Counted from the stretch's first letter, positions 8,220 to 17,758 are shown. The stretch: DNA of 64,000 bases from Scleromatobacter sp964418745 (GCA_964418745.1 CAYQMX010000033.1:1-64000), one strand, 5' to 3'. Made by a program: numbers and translations. The notes: generated by a model from the sequence alone, not told the origin.

Positions 8220-10082
8220 TCAGACCGGCAGGTCCAGCCTCGGCACGGCGTCGATCAGCGCGCGGGTGTAGGCGTCGCGGGGATGCTCCAGGACCGACAC
8301 GGTGTCGCCCTCCTCGACGATTCGCCCGGCGCGCATGACGGCCACCCGGTCGGCGATGTACTCGACCACGCCGATGTTGTGCGTGATGAAGAGGTAGGAG
8401 ACGCCGAGCTCCTGTTGCAGGTCGTGCAGCAGGTTCAGGATCTGGGCCTGCACCGAGACGTCGAGCGCCGAGGTCGGCTCGTCGCAGACGATGAGCCGCG
8501 GCTGGACGGCCAGCGCGCGCGCGATCGCGATGCGCTGGCGCTGGCCGCCCGAGAATTCGTGCGGGTAGCGGTCGAGCGCGTCGCGCCGCAGGCCGACCTG
8601 GTCCACCAGGCCCTCGATGCGCCGCCGGCGCGCGCCGACGTCGAGTTCGGGCAGCAGCGCGACCATGCCCTCGTCGAGGATGTCGGCCACGCGCATGCGC
8701 GGATTCAGCGACGCGAACGGATCCTGGAAGATGATCTGGATGTCGCGCCGCGCCCGGGTGAGCGCCGGGCCCGACAGCTCGAACAGGTTGCGCCCCTGCA
8801 GCAGCGCCTGCCCCTGCAGCGTGGCGCTGCCGCGCAGCAGCTGCACGACGGCCTTGCCGGTGGTGGTCTTGCCGCAGCCCGATTCGCCCACCAGCGCCAG
8901 GGTTTCGCGCTCGGCCACGGTGAACGAGATGCCGTCGACCGCATCGAAGAAGCGCTTGCCACGCTGCAGCAGGCCGCCGCGGATCGGGAAGCGCACGCGC
9001 AGCCCCTTGACGTCGAGCAGGGGCGCGGCCGGCACCGTCACCGTGCGGTCCGGTGCGCGCACGGTGTCGACCCGGGTCGACACGCCCGCCCCCGGTGCGT
9101 TCGATGCACCAGGAGCGAACAGCAGGCAGCGCACCGCGTGCGGGTCGCCGACGAGCTCGCGGCCGTGGAGGTCGGTCAGCTCGGGCACGACGCTGGCGCA
9201 ATGTGCCATCACGCGGTCGCAGCGCGGCGCGAAGCGGCAGCCGGCGAACTGCTGGGTCAGCACCGGCACGGTGCCGGGGATGGCCTGCAGCGCCTGGCCG
9301 CGGCGGCGCGCGTCGGGCAAGGCGCGCAGCAAGGCGCGCGCATACGGGTGCTTCGGGTCGGCGAAGAACTCCTGCGCCGGCGCGACCTCGATGATCTGGC
9401 CCGCGTACATCAGCGCGACCCGGTGGGCCATGCCGGCGACGACGGCCAGGTCGTGGGTGATCAGCAGGAGCCCCAGGCCCTGCTCCTTCTGCAGCGTCTT
9501 GAGCAGGTCCAGCACCTGCGCCTGGATCGTGACGTCCAGCGCGGTGGTGGGCTCGTCGGCGACCAGGAAGTCGGGCTCGGTCGCCAGCGTCATCGCGATC
9601 ATCACGCGCTGCTTCTGGCCGCCGCTCATGCGGAACGGGTAGTCGTCGATGCGGCGCTCGGGCTCGGGAATGCCCACGCGGCGCAGCCACTCGACGGCCT
9701 TGGCGCGCGCCTGCTCGCCGCGCAGCGCGGTGTGCGCCTCGATCGCCTCGACGATCTGCGCGCCGATCTTCATGACCGGGTTCAGGCTGGTGGAAGGCTC
9801 CTGGAAGATCATGCCGATGCGCCCGCCGCGCACGGCGCGCATGCCGGCCTCGGGGAGGGCGAGCAGGTCGTCGCGGTCGAGCCGCACGTCGCCGCCGGTG
9901 ATGCGGCCGTTGTCGGGCAGCAGGCGCATCAGCGCGAGCGCCGTCATGCTCTTGCCGCAGCCGGATTCGCCGACCAGCGCGAAGGTCTCGCCGCGCTGGA
10001 TGGACAGGGTCAGGCCGTCGATGGCCTTCACGAGGCCGAGCTCGGCGTCGAGCGCCACCTTCAAGTCGTGGGTCTGGAGCAT
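8220..10082 (-). CDS. yejF: peptide ABC transporter ATP-binding protein with two ATPase domains (YejF type)
   Basis: A 620-residue protein made of two tandem ABC ATPases. The first has Walker A GESGCGKS at residues 38-45 and signature MSGGQKQR; the second has GESGCGKTTTGKAV and signature FSGGQRQRIAIARALA. Between them lies the oligopeptide-transporter motif with cysteines (GCRFAPRCDR). It energises import of oligopeptides or microcin C-like peptides through the two permeases coded upstream. The start is the ATG at 10082, 8 bases after the stop of the YejE-like gene. It is the last gene of a yejA-B-E-F operon. Confidence 0.93.
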   Translation of the reverse strand: MLQTHDLKVALDAELGLVKAIDGLTLSIQRGETFALVGESGCGKSMTALALMRLLPDNGRITGGDVRLDRDDLLALPEAGMRAVRGGRIGMIFQEPSTSLNPVMKIGAQIVEAIEAHTALRGEQARAKAVEWLRRVGIPEPERRIDDYPFRMSGGQKQRVMIAMTLATEPDFLVADEPTTALDVTIQAQVLDLLKTLQKEQGLGLLLITHDLAVVAGMAHRVALMYAGQIIEVAPAQEFFADPKHPYARALLRALPDARRRGQALQAIPGTVPVLTQQFAGCRFAPRCDRVMAHCASVVPELTDLHGRELVGDPHAVRCLLFAPGASNAPGAGVSTRVDTVRAPDRTVTVPAAPLLDVKGLRVRFPIRGGLLQRGKRFFDAVDGISFTVAERETLALVGESGCGKTTTGKAVVQLLRGSATLQGQALLQGRNLFELSGPALTRARRDIQIIFQDPFASLNPRMRVADILDEGMVALLPELDVGARRRRIEGLVDQVGLRRDALDRYPHEFSGGQRQRIAIARALAVQPRLIVCDEPTSALDVSVQAQILNLLHDLQQELGVSYLFITHNIGVVEYIADRVAVMRAGRIVEEGDTVSVLEHPRDAYTRALIDAVPRLDLPV

Positions 10083-10090
10083 GCGGGTTC

Positions 10091-11545
10091 CTACTTCTGC
10101 GCAGCCGGCTTGCGCGTGACGGGCAGGCGCGGGCGGAACGCGCGAGCGCGCGGGTCGAACGCGTCGCGCACGCCGTCGGCGAACAGGTTGACGGCCAGCA
10201 CCACGGTCACCATGAAGCCGAACGCGGCCGCGAAGCTCCACCAGACCACCGGGTCGAGGCTCATCTCCTTGCGCGCCAGGTTGATCATGCCGCCGAAGCT
10301 GTTCATCGACGGATCGACGCCGACGCCCACGTACGACAGCACGGCCTCGTAGAGGATCAGCGACGAGAAGTCGAGGACGGTGACGATGAGCATCAGGTGG
10401 GCGACGTTGGGGAAGATGTGGCGCACCATGATGCGCATCGAGCCGACCCCGAACGCGTTGGCGGCCTGCACGTAGTCGAGTTCGCGCAGCTTCATCGTCT
10501 CGGCGCGCAGCAGGCGGCACAGGCTGGCCCAGCCGGTCAGGCCCAGCACCGCGCACAGCAGGAACAGCTTGACGTCGGCCCGCTCGACGCCGGTCTCGAA
10601 CATGTCGGGGTGCTTGTCGAGGAAGACCTGCACCATCAGCACGCAGGCGGCGATCAGCAGGATGTTGGGCACCGACGAGAGCACCGTGTAGAAGTACTGG
10701 ATCGCCTCGTCGACCCAGCCGCGGAAGTAGCCCGCCATGATGCCCAGCACCACGGCCAGCGGCAGCGTGGCGACGGTGGCCAGGGAACCGATGACGAACG
10801 CGGTGCGGATGCTCTTGAGCGCCTGGTAGAGCACGTCGTTGCCGGTGGTGTCGGTGCCCATCACGTGGTAGACGCTCATCAGCGAGGTGGTGGCACCCAC
10901 CAGCGTGGCCAGCACCATCACCGTCCACAGCGCCGCACGCCAGGGAATCTCGCCCTCGTTGCGCCAGACGCTGCGCGCGGTCCCGGCGAAGCTGGCGCGG
11001 CGGCTGCGCGCGACCAGGCCGACCAGCGCCAGCGCGGCCAGCGCGGCGAACAGGAGGCCGCGCAGCAGCCCCATGCCGCCGCGCGACAGCAGGTCGCTGG
11101 CCCAGTGATGCTCCGGGTCCGACAGGTGCGCCCCGCCATGCTTGAGTCGCGGCGCCATGCGCACCATGCGGCCGTTGACCGACACGGAGTCCATCGTCAG
11201 GCTCACGTAGTCGAATGGCCGCGAATAGGTGACCTCGCGCGAGTCGACCAGGTCCGACAGCGCCAGGTCCAGCAGCGAGTGCGCCTGCGCCTCGTACTGC
11301 ACCGAGCCGGCCGGCGCGCCGGCGGCCGCGGGCAGCCGGGCCCGGTAGTGCACGCTGTCGGCCAGCGTCAGCAGCAGGCACAGCGCCAGCACGAGCGCGG
11401 AGCACATGGCCGCCGTGTCGCGGAACACCCGGCGCCAGCTGGCCGCCAGGTTGGGCGAGCGGACGACGACCACGCCGTAGGCCACGAAGAAGGCGACCAT
11501 CGCCCAGATCGTGACGTCCGTCCAGAGGAGTACGAACTTGAACAT
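10091..11545 (-). CDS. yejE: peptide ABC transporter permease (YejE type)
   Basis: A 484-residue inner-membrane permease. The binding-protein-dependent transport domain is in the C-terminal half, with the coupling region around LRELDYVQAANAFGVGSMRI and several membrane helices. It is longer than E. coli YejE (about 340 residues): residues about 60-220 form an extra part with a periplasmic-looking segment and further helices before the conserved GTDTTGNDVL motif. It begins 6 bases after yejB and ends 8 bases before yejF. Confidence 0.88.
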   Translation of the reverse strand: MFKFVLLWTDVTIWAMVAFFVAYGVVVVRSPNLAASWRRVFRDTAAMCSALVLALCLLLTLADSVHYRARLPAAAGAPAGSVQYEAQAHSLLDLALSDLVDSREVTYSRPFDYVSLTMDSVSVNGRMVRMAPRLKHGGAHLSDPEHHWASDLLSRGGMGLLRGLLFAALAALALVGLVARSRRASFAGTARSVWRNEGEIPWRAALWTVMVLATLVGATTSLMSVYHVMGTDTTGNDVLYQALKSIRTAFVIGSLATVATLPLAVVLGIMAGYFRGWVDEAIQYFYTVLSSVPNILLIAACVLMVQVFLDKHPDMFETGVERADVKLFLLCAVLGLTGWASLCRLLRAETMKLRELDYVQAANAFGVGSMRIMVRHIFPNVAHLMLIVTVLDFSSLILYEAVLSYVGVGVDPSMNSFGGMINLARKEMSLDPVVWWSFAAAFGFMVTVVLAVNLFADGVRDAFDPRARAFRPRLPVTRKPAAQK

Positions 11546-11551
11546 GCGCTT

Positions 11552-12535
11552 TCAGCCCAGGCGGACCCGGGGATCGACCCAGGTGTAGACGACATCGATG
11601 AGCACGAAGGTCGCGATGTAGAGCAGCGAGCCGACGAACACCATCGTGCGCACGACGGCGAAATCCTGCTTGGTGATCGCGTCGATCACGTAGGCGCCCA
11701 GTCCGGGCAGGCCGAAGAAGCTCTCGAACACGAGGCTGCCCAGGAACACGTAGGGGAGGTACGAGCCGGCGCTGGTGACGATGGGGATCAGCGCGTTGCG
11801 CAGCACGTGGCGCACCAGCACCGCCGTCTCGGCCAGGCCCTTGGCGCGCGCGGTGCGCACGTAGTCCTTGCCGATCTCCTCGAGGAACATCGCGCGGTAC
11901 AGGCGCGCCTCGGTGCCCAGGCGCGACAGCAGCGACAGCGCCACCGGCAGCACCAGGAACTTGACCACGTCGAACCCCGCCACGTAGCCCGAGATCGGGG
12001 CGATGCGCAGCAGGCGCGAGAACAGGAACTGGCCGACGATGATGTAGAACAGGCTGGAGATCGACAGCATCACCACGCACAGCACCACGCCCCAGAAGTC
12101 GAGCCGCGTCTGGCGGAACATCACCAGCAGCAGCGCGAACGCCGTGCTGGCGATGACCTGCAGCACGAACAGCGGCACGGCCAGCTGCAGGCTCACCCAC
12201 ATGCGGCGCACCACCTCGGGCCCGATGTCGCCCGCGCTCTCGGAATCGGCGCGCCCGAAGCGGAGCTCGAACAGCGAGATCGAGCGCTCCCAGAAGATGG
12301 TGTCGGTGATGCGCTCGCTGCCCTGCTTCGCGTCGTTGACGTACAGCGGCTTGTCGTAGCCGCGCTCCACCTTCCACTTGTCGATCAGGTCCTGCGTGAT
12401 GTGCTTGCCGCCGATGTTCAGGCGCGCCATGTCGTCGGGCGTGTTGACCGTGAAGAACAGGAAGAACGTGAGCAGGTTGACGCCCAGCAGGATCAGCAGC
12501 CCGTAGGCGAAGCGGCGGGTCAGGTAGGAAAGCAT
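11552..12535 (-). CDS. yejB: peptide ABC transporter permease (YejB type)
   Basis: A 327-residue permease of the DppB/YejB class. The N-terminus MLSYLTRRFAYGLLILLGVN is the first membrane helix, and EIGKDYVRTARAKGL is the cytoplasmic loop that couples to the ATPase. A soluble insert (residues about 30-100) is typical of YejB. The ATG lies one base after the stop codon of the binding protein, so the two are translationally coupled. Confidence 0.93.
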   Translation of the reverse strand: MLSYLTRRFAYGLLILLGVNLLTFFLFFTVNTPDDMARLNIGGKHITQDLIDKWKVERGYDKPLYVNDAKQGSERITDTIFWERSISLFELRFGRADSESAGDIGPEVVRRMWVSLQLAVPLFVLQVIASTAFALLLVMFRQTRLDFWGVVLCVVMLSISSLFYIIVGQFLFSRLLRIAPISGYVAGFDVVKFLVLPVALSLLSRLGTEARLYRAMFLEEIGKDYVRTARAKGLAETAVLVRHVLRNALIPIVTSAGSYLPYVFLGSLVFESFFGLPGLGAYVIDAITKQDFAVVRTMVFVGSLLYIATFVLIDVVYTWVDPRVRLG

Positions 12536-12536
12536 C

Positions 12537-14771
12537 TCAGACGGCCCCGAGGACTTCGCCGCGCGCGTTGGTGCGCTCGCGACGCTTGAAGCTGCGGTTG
12601 GCCACCAGCAGCAGGACGGCGAAGGCCAGCAGCAGCGCCACCATGGGCCACCAGACGGGCTTGTTCCAGGCCGCCTGCGCGCGGCGGCGCTCGTCGACGT
12701 CCAGGCGCAGGTAGCGGCCGTGGTCGCGCAGCAGCACCGCCGGCTTGGAGTTGTAGACCCAGTGCTGCACGGCGGCCGACGCGTACGGGAAATAGCCCCA
12801 GGACCAGGGCGCGTCCTTCTGCAGGATGGCCACCATCTTGTCGATCAGCGCCTGCTTCTGCGGACCGTCGGACAGCGTCTTCATCTGCCGGAACAGTGCG
12901 TCGTACTCGGGGTTCTGGTAGTTGGACTGGTTCTCGCCGTCGGACACGCTCTTGGAGTTGGGGCCGTAGAACAGGATCAGGAAATTCTCGGCGTCCGGAT
13001 AGTCGGCGTTCCAGCCGGTCCAGAAGACCTGGTGCTTGCCCTTGCGGATCTTGTCCTGGAACTGGTTGTTGTCGGTGGCGCGCACCTCCAGCTGGATGTC
13101 GAGCTTGGAGAACTGGCGCACCACCCAGTCGATCTCGATCTTGCGCTCCGGCGTGGGCAGCGCGTAGAAGTCGTAGTTGAGCACCAGCGGGCGGCCGGTG
13201 CGCACGTCGCGGCCGTCGGGATAGCCGGCCTCCACCATCAGCGCCTTGGCCTCTTCGAGCGAGCGCCGCACCGGCACGCCGTTGACGAGCCGGTGGGTGA
13301 CCGGGTTGATGCCTTCGGGGGTCTTCTCGCGCGAGCCGAAGATGCCGTTGGGGATCGGCCCCATCGCGGTGGCGCCGGCGCGCTGCGGGAAGATCTTCGA
13401 GAACTCCTCCCAGTCGATCGCGATCGACAGGGCGTCGCGCAGCTTGCGGTTGCGCACCTGCTGCTCGGGCGTGTCGCCCTGGCCGATCACCGGATCGAGC
13501 ATGTTGAAGGCAAGCACGTAGCTGTTGACGTCGTCGAAGCGGTCGAGCCGAAAGCCCCTGGCGTCGTAGTCCTTGCGGATCTCCTCGGAGTTCTGCTTCT
13601 CGACGACGTACTCGAGGCCCTTGTCGGTGCGCTCGAACACTTCCAGGTCGTAGTAGCCCTGGCGGAACTTGGCGCGCTGGGGCACCTGCTCGCGCTCGCC
13701 GACGATCACGATCCTGTCGACGAACGGCGTCTTCTTGCCGCAGTCGTCGAGCAGGCCGGCTTCCTTGTCGCCGGGCGCACCCTCGCACGGATACGGCTCG
13801 CCGCGGTAGTTGGGGTTGCGCTTCATCACCTGCAGCCGGTCCTGGTGGTACTCGGTCAGCATGAACGGGCCGGTGCCCACGGGCCAGATGTCGTAGGTGA
13901 GGCCGGCAGCGGCCATGCCGGGCTGCGCGTAGAACTCCTCGGCCTCCCACGGCACCGGCGCCATGAAGGTCATCGCCATCCAGTAGCTCCATTGCGGATA
14001 GCGGCCCTTGATGCGGACGCGGAAGGTATATCGGTCGGGTGCGCTGGCGCCCGCCAGCGGGAACTTGCGGAAATCCAGGAACGGGCGGTCGAGGCTGGCC
14101 GGGTCGGTCCCGGCGCGCAGACGCGCGTCCTCCTGCTTGATCGTCGCGCCGTAGTCCTTCAGCCCGATCACGTAGTCGGCGAACGTGGCATAGACCGGCG
14201 TCGTCACGCGCGGCGTGGCGTGGCGCTTGAGCGCATAGACGAAGTCGTCGGCCACCAGTTCGCGCGTGCCCTGCACCGCGAACTCCAGCGGCGACGAGCG
14301 CATCCCGAGTTCGCCCGGCTTCAGGTGGTGGTACAGGAAATTGCCGGCAGCGTCCCTGGCGAACGCCGGATGCGGCTGGTACAGGATGCCGTGCTTGATG
14401 TGCACGTCGTAGACGCTCTCGGCGACCTGCTCGCTCGGTGCATCCTCGGGCAGGTCCTTGCCGTCCTTGTCCAGGTAGCGCGGCTTGGCGACGTCCTCGG
14501 CCGACTTGCCCACCAGCGTGTAGGGACGCTTCAGGTAGTGGTAGCCGTAGGGCGGCTCGTAGATCTGGTACGTGAACGTGGTGTCGTTGGACCAATAGGA
14601 CGCCACCGAGTCCATGTGCCGCGGCGAGCCCTCCTGCATGGCGCTGAACAGCGTGTTCTGCTCGGCGGCGCCGTTTTCCCACGGGCTGTTGTCGCAACCG
14701 GCCAGCGACAGCAGCAACGCGCCCGCGCCCAGCCAGGCGGCACCGCACCAACGACCTAATACACCGCCCAT
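12537..14771 (-). CDS. yejA: periplasmic oligopeptide-binding protein, family 5 (YejA type)
   Basis: A 744-residue extracellular solute-binding protein, family 5. The N-terminus ends in the lipobox LSLAGC (residues 20-25), so it is probably a lipoprotein. Family motifs include WPVGTGPFMLTEY and LRDALSIAIDWEEFSKIF. The C-terminus carries a hydrophobic stretch (WWPMVALLLAFAVLLLVA) followed by basic residues, suggesting a C-terminal membrane anchor, which is unusual for a binding protein. The start at 14771 has GGAG upstream; the open frame extends far 5' but overlaps a terminator there. It is the first gene of the operon. Confidence 0.9.
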   Translation of the reverse strand: MGGVLGRWCGAAWLGAGALLLSLAGCDNSPWENGAAEQNTLFSAMQEGSPRHMDSVASYWSNDTTFTYQIYEPPYGYHYLKRPYTLVGKSAEDVAKPRYLDKDGKDLPEDAPSEQVAESVYDVHIKHGILYQPHPAFARDAAGNFLYHHLKPGELGMRSSPLEFAVQGTRELVADDFVYALKRHATPRVTTPVYATFADYVIGLKDYGATIKQEDARLRAGTDPASLDRPFLDFRKFPLAGASAPDRYTFRVRIKGRYPQWSYWMAMTFMAPVPWEAEEFYAQPGMAAAGLTYDIWPVGTGPFMLTEYHQDRLQVMKRNPNYRGEPYPCEGAPGDKEAGLLDDCGKKTPFVDRIVIVGEREQVPQRAKFRQGYYDLEVFERTDKGLEYVVEKQNSEEIRKDYDARGFRLDRFDDVNSYVLAFNMLDPVIGQGDTPEQQVRNRKLRDALSIAIDWEEFSKIFPQRAGATAMGPIPNGIFGSREKTPEGINPVTHRLVNGVPVRRSLEEAKALMVEAGYPDGRDVRTGRPLVLNYDFYALPTPERKIEIDWVVRQFSKLDIQLEVRATDNNQFQDKIRKGKHQVFWTGWNADYPDAENFLILFYGPNSKSVSDGENQSNYQNPEYDALFRQMKTLSDGPQKQALIDKMVAILQKDAPWSWGYFPYASAAVQHWVYNSKPAVLLRDHGRYLRLDVDERRRAQAAWNKPVWWPMVALLLAFAVLLLVANRSFKRRERTNARGEVLGAV

Positions 14772-14836
14772 GCGGATCTCCAGGAACTCGAGCCGCAAGC
14801 CCGGGACGAGGGGATGGCCCCGCCCGGCTCGCCAAC

Positions 14837-14858
14837 AAAACAAAACCGCCTCCGGCGG
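14837..14858 (-). terminator. intrinsic terminator after ldcA
   Basis: On the minus strand CCGCC - GGA - GGCGG is followed by TTTTGTTTTG. It lies about 160 bases past the ldcA stop and just before yejA, separating the two minus-strand transcription units. Confidence 0.65.
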
Positions 14859-15019
14859 CCGTCGGGTTGTGCCCGGGGCCGCACGAGGCGTGCGCGCAGA
14901 TTTTAAGGGGAGGCGCGCGGGCGCGCTCCTAGGGGTTTTCAACCCTTGCTGCACCGCAGCACGCAAGCGCCGTGCCCATGCCGCCCCGCCAGGCCCTGGC
15001 CTGGCTAGACAAGCTGAGC

Positions 15020-15976
15020 TCAGTGGCCGTGCCCGTGCGAGTCGGCGTGGTCGTGGCCCGCGTCGCCGTGATGGTGCCCATGGCCCTCGTCCCAGCCGAG
15101 GAACGCGTCGCGGCCCTGCACCACCAGGTGGCCCTTGATGCCGAACGGCACCGTCACCTTGGTGGGCACGTGGCCGAACGGAAACCCGGTGAGGATCGGC
15201 ACCTCGACCAGCGAGCGCAGGTGCGCCACCACGCTCTTGAGCGAGTAGCCGCGGTCCAGCGGCGACTTCTTCCAGTCGCTGAACGCACCCAGGACGATCG
15301 CCTTCTGAGCCCCGAGGACGCCGGCCTGCTGCAGTTGCAGCAGCATGCGCTCGACGCGGTACGGATGTTCGGCCACGTCCTCCAGCAGCAGTACGCCGCC
15401 CTTGACCTTGGGCCAGTGCGGCGTGCCCAGCAGCGAGCACAGCATCGCCAGGTTGCCGCCCCACAGCAGGCCGCGCGTGTCCAGGCCGTCGAAGCCGGCT
15501 TCGGTGCGGAAGCCGACGGCCTCCAGCGCGCCGGTCATCGCCTCGACGAAGCAGTCGGGCGTCACCTCATCGAGCTCGGCGCGGCCGAAGTCGTCGCAGG
15601 CCAGCGGCCCCCACCAGGTCGGCGCCTTGGCGTGCGCCAACAGGCCCATCTGCAGCGCAGTCAGGTCGCTGTAGCCGACCCAGCGCGTGCCGGCCTCGAC
15701 GCTGCGGGCGAGCAGCGGCCAGTCGAGCCGATCGAGCAGGCGCGTGAGGCCGTAGCCGCCGCGCGTGGCCAGCGCGACGCCCGGGCGGGCGCGGGCGACA
15801 CGGTGGATCGCCTCGAGCCGGACATCGTCCTCGCCGGCGAAGCGCTGGTGGCGGGCGAGCGAGGCGTCGTCGATCGCCACCTCGAAGCCAAGGGCCTTCA
15901 GGCGCCGGGCCGCCAGGCGCAGCGGCGCGGCGGTGGCCAGCACGCCGGCGGGGGTGTACAGGATCAGCGAGGTCAT
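15020..15976 (-). CDS. ldcA: LD-carboxypeptidase (peptidase S66) with histidine-rich tail
   Basis: A 318-residue S66 serine peptidase, the family that removes the terminal D-alanine from murein tetrapeptides during recycling. The nucleophile motif is VGYSDLTAL, LLLEDVAEHPYRVERML gives the acid-containing loop, and PFGHVPTKVTVPFG holds the catalytic histidine. The last 25 or so residues are an added tail of His, Gly and Asp with about ten histidines, which looks able to bind metal and is not part of the usual enzyme. The ATG overlaps the tadA stop (ATGA), so the genes are coupled. Confidence 0.9.
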   Translation of the reverse strand: MTSLILYTPAGVLATAAPLRLAARRLKALGFEVAIDDASLARHQRFAGEDDVRLEAIHRVARARPGVALATRGGYGLTRLLDRLDWPLLARSVEAGTRWVGYSDLTALQMGLLAHAKAPTWWGPLACDDFGRAELDEVTPDCFVEAMTGALEAVGFRTEAGFDGLDTRGLLWGGNLAMLCSLLGTPHWPKVKGGVLLLEDVAEHPYRVERMLLQLQQAGVLGAQKAIVLGAFSDWKKSPLDRGYSLKSVVAHLRSLVEVPILTGFPFGHVPTKVTVPFGIKGHLVVQGRDAFLGWDEGHGHHHGDAGHDHADSHGHGH

Positions 15977-16668
15977 CGGGGCGCTCCGCTAGCGTCAGGG
16001 TTCAGGGAAACAGCAGGATCGAGCTCGGTGGCGACGCCCACCGGGATCTCGTCGTCGACGGCCGCGATGACGTCGGCCACCGGAATCGCCTCGGGGTCGG
16101 CCGCCGGCCGCAACGCGGCCTGGCGGGCCTTGTGTTCGGCGCGGCGCTCGGCGAAGAAGTCGCGCAGCACGGCACCGCATTCGGCTTCCAGGCAGCCGCC
16201 GGCCACCGCGGTCTGGTGGTTGAGCTGCGCGAGCGCGAACAGGTCCAGCACCGAACCGGCGGCGCCGGTCTTGGGGTCGCGCGCGCCGAACACCACGCGC
16301 TTGAAGCGCGCATGGATCAGCGCCATCGCGCACATCGCGCACGGCTCGAGCGTGACGACCAGGGTGCAATCGGGCAGGCGGTAGTTGTCCAGCAACTGCG
16401 CCGCGTGGCGCAGCGCCACCAGTTCGGCATGCGCGGTGGGGTCGGTGGTGGTGATGGGCCGGTTGTAGCCGGTGGCCACCACCTGCGGCACGCCGTCGGC
16501 GTCGTCGCGCAGGATCACCGCCCCCACCGGCACCTCGCCGACCAGCCAGGCGTTGTGGGCCTGGTCCAGCGCCTGGCGCATCGCGCGCTCCTCGGCGGGG
16601 CTGAAGGGCGGGGGCGGCGCGTCCGCGGCGGTGGGCAAGGGCGTGTCCAAGGGGGGAATGGCGCTCAA
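15973..16668 (-). CDS. tadA: tRNA-specific adenosine deaminase
   Basis: A zinc deaminase that converts the wobble adenosine of tRNA-Arg(ACG) to inosine. HAELVAL carries the zinc-binding His and the catalytic Glu; TLEPCAMCAMALIHAR supplies the two zinc cysteines. The start is uncertain. A TTG at 16668 overlaps the stop of the upstream gene (TTGA) and gives 231 residues; an ATG at 16581 gives 202 but would begin inside the conserved MRQAL...VGEVPVGAV region, so the TTG or a nearby codon is preferred. A C-terminal extension of about 40 residues goes beyond the usual length. Confidence 0.9.
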   Translation of the reverse strand: MSAIPPLDTPLPTAADAPPPPFSPAEERAMRQALDQAHNAWLVGEVPVGAVILRDDADGVPQVVATGYNRPITTTDPTAHAELVALRHAAQLLDNYRLPDCTLVVTLEPCAMCAMALIHARFKRVVFGARDPKTGAAGSVLDLFALAQLNHQTAVAGGCLEAECGAVLRDFFAERRAEHKARQAALRPAADPEAIPVADVIAAVDDEIPVGVATELDPAVSLNPDASGAPR

Positions 16669-16922
16669 CGCGTGCCGTCTTCGCCCGCGCTCGCGGCCTG
16701 GTCGGCCGTGTGCTGCGCGGACGCCTTCATCGCCTTGTCGAGCTCGCGCTGGTACTGCGAGATCGCCGGATTGCTGCCGCCATAGGCGCCCGACGCCGCA
16801 TCGGAGGCGGCGGCGGCGGCGGAGGGCAGGAAGCGCTTGTTCGCCTGCAACTGGCTGCGCACCGACAGGCCGATGATGGCCAGCACGATCAGCAGCGATC
16901 CCAAGGTGAGCATGGCTCTCAT
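16665..16922 (-). CDS. small single-pass membrane protein, unknown function
   Basis: 85 residues. One N-terminal membrane helix (MLTLGSLLIVLAIIGLSV) is followed by an alanine-rich hydrophilic part (SAAAAASDAAS) and a charged helix. No known domain is recognised. Its stop codon overlaps the TTG start proposed for tadA, so the order is this gene - tadA - ldcA in one operon. An ATG at 16913 is an equally possible start. Confidence 0.6.
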   Translation of the reverse strand: MRAMLTLGSLLIVLAIIGLSVRSQLQANKRFLPSAAAAASDAASGAYGGSNPAISQYQRELDKAMKASAQHTADQAASAGEDGTR

Positions 16923-16996
16923 GACGCGGCTCGGAGAAAGAGGAAGCGCACATTATCGTTGCACGGCGGTACGCCGCGGGGCGCTAGCATCGCGCC

Positions 16997-17758
16997 ATGT
17001 GCTCGAACTACCGGCCCGTCACCCGCCTGGATCGCCTGCTGACCTTCTTCGGCGTCGAGCGCGCGCGCGACGAGGCGCCGCACGACGTCTTTCCCACCGG
17101 CACGGCGCCGTTCATCCGGCTGTCCACCGAGGGCCAGGACGGCGGCAAGCCGGCGCTGGTGGCCGACGACGGCATGTTCGGGCTGCTGCCCGGCTTCGCG
17201 ACGTCGCTGGCCTTCGGCCGCCGCACCTACAACGCCCGCAGCGAGACCATCGCCACCCTGCCCAGCTTCCGCCAGCCCTGGGCCGCGGGCCAGCGCTGCA
17301 TCATTCCCGCGGAGGCCATCTACGAGCCCTGCTACGAAGGCGGCCGTGCCCAGCGCTGGCGCATCTGGCAGGACGGTGACGTGCCCCTGGGCATCGCCGG
17401 CCTGTACCGGCGCTGGCGCGACCCGCAGGGCGGCGAGCTGTTCACCTTCACGATGATCACGGTCAACGCCGACGCGCACCCGCTGATGCGTCGCATGCAC
17501 AAGCCCGGCGACGAGAAGCGCATGGTCGTGATCCTGGACCGCGCGGACTACCTGCCCTGGCTGACCTGCAGCACCCTCGAGGCACCGCGCTATTTTCGGC
17601 CCTGGCCGGGCGCGCTGCGCGCCGAGCCGGCGCCGCTGGCGCGCGCCCCGAAGGCGGTGGCCGAGCCGCCGGCCCGCGACGAGATCCTGCCGCCCGCGCC
17701 ACCGAAGCCCGCCCCGCCGCCGCCGGCTCCGCCCGCGCAGCGCGACCTGTTCGGCTAG
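16997..17758 (+). CDS. SOS response-associated peptidase, HMCES/YedK family
   Basis: A 253-residue SRAP-domain protein. Cys2 directly after the initiator methionine (MCSNYRP) is the residue that forms the thiazolidine link with abasic sites in single-stranded DNA. YNARSETIATLPSFR and CIIPAEAIYEP are family motifs, and the histidine in NADAHPLMRRMH completes the active site. It shields abasic sites during replication. The proline-rich C-terminus (about 40 residues) is probably disordered. Transcribed divergently from the tadA operon. Confidence 0.92.
   Translation: MCSNYRPVTRLDRLLTFFGVERARDEAPHDVFPTGTAPFIRLSTEGQDGGKPALVADDGMFGLLPGFATSLAFGRRTYNARSETIATLPSFRQPWAAGQRCIIPAEAIYEPCYEGGRAQRWRIWQDGDVPLGIAGLYRRWRDPQGGELFTFTMITVNADAHPLMRRMHKPGDEKRMVVILDRADYLPWLTCSTLEAPRYFRPWPGALRAEPAPLARAPKAVAEPPARDEILPPAPPKPAPPPPAPPAQRDLFG

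Noticed and set aside
8220..12377. A single 1385-codon minus-strand open frame
   Set aside because: Only 8220-10082 encodes the recognisable double ATPase. The rest is an arginine/alanine-rich shadow of the two permease genes, which are read in other frames.
12537..15464. A 975-codon frame as the binding-protein gene
   Set aside because: The 5' part runs through a terminator and over ldcA on the same strand; the lipoprotein signal and ribosome-binding site place the start at 14771.
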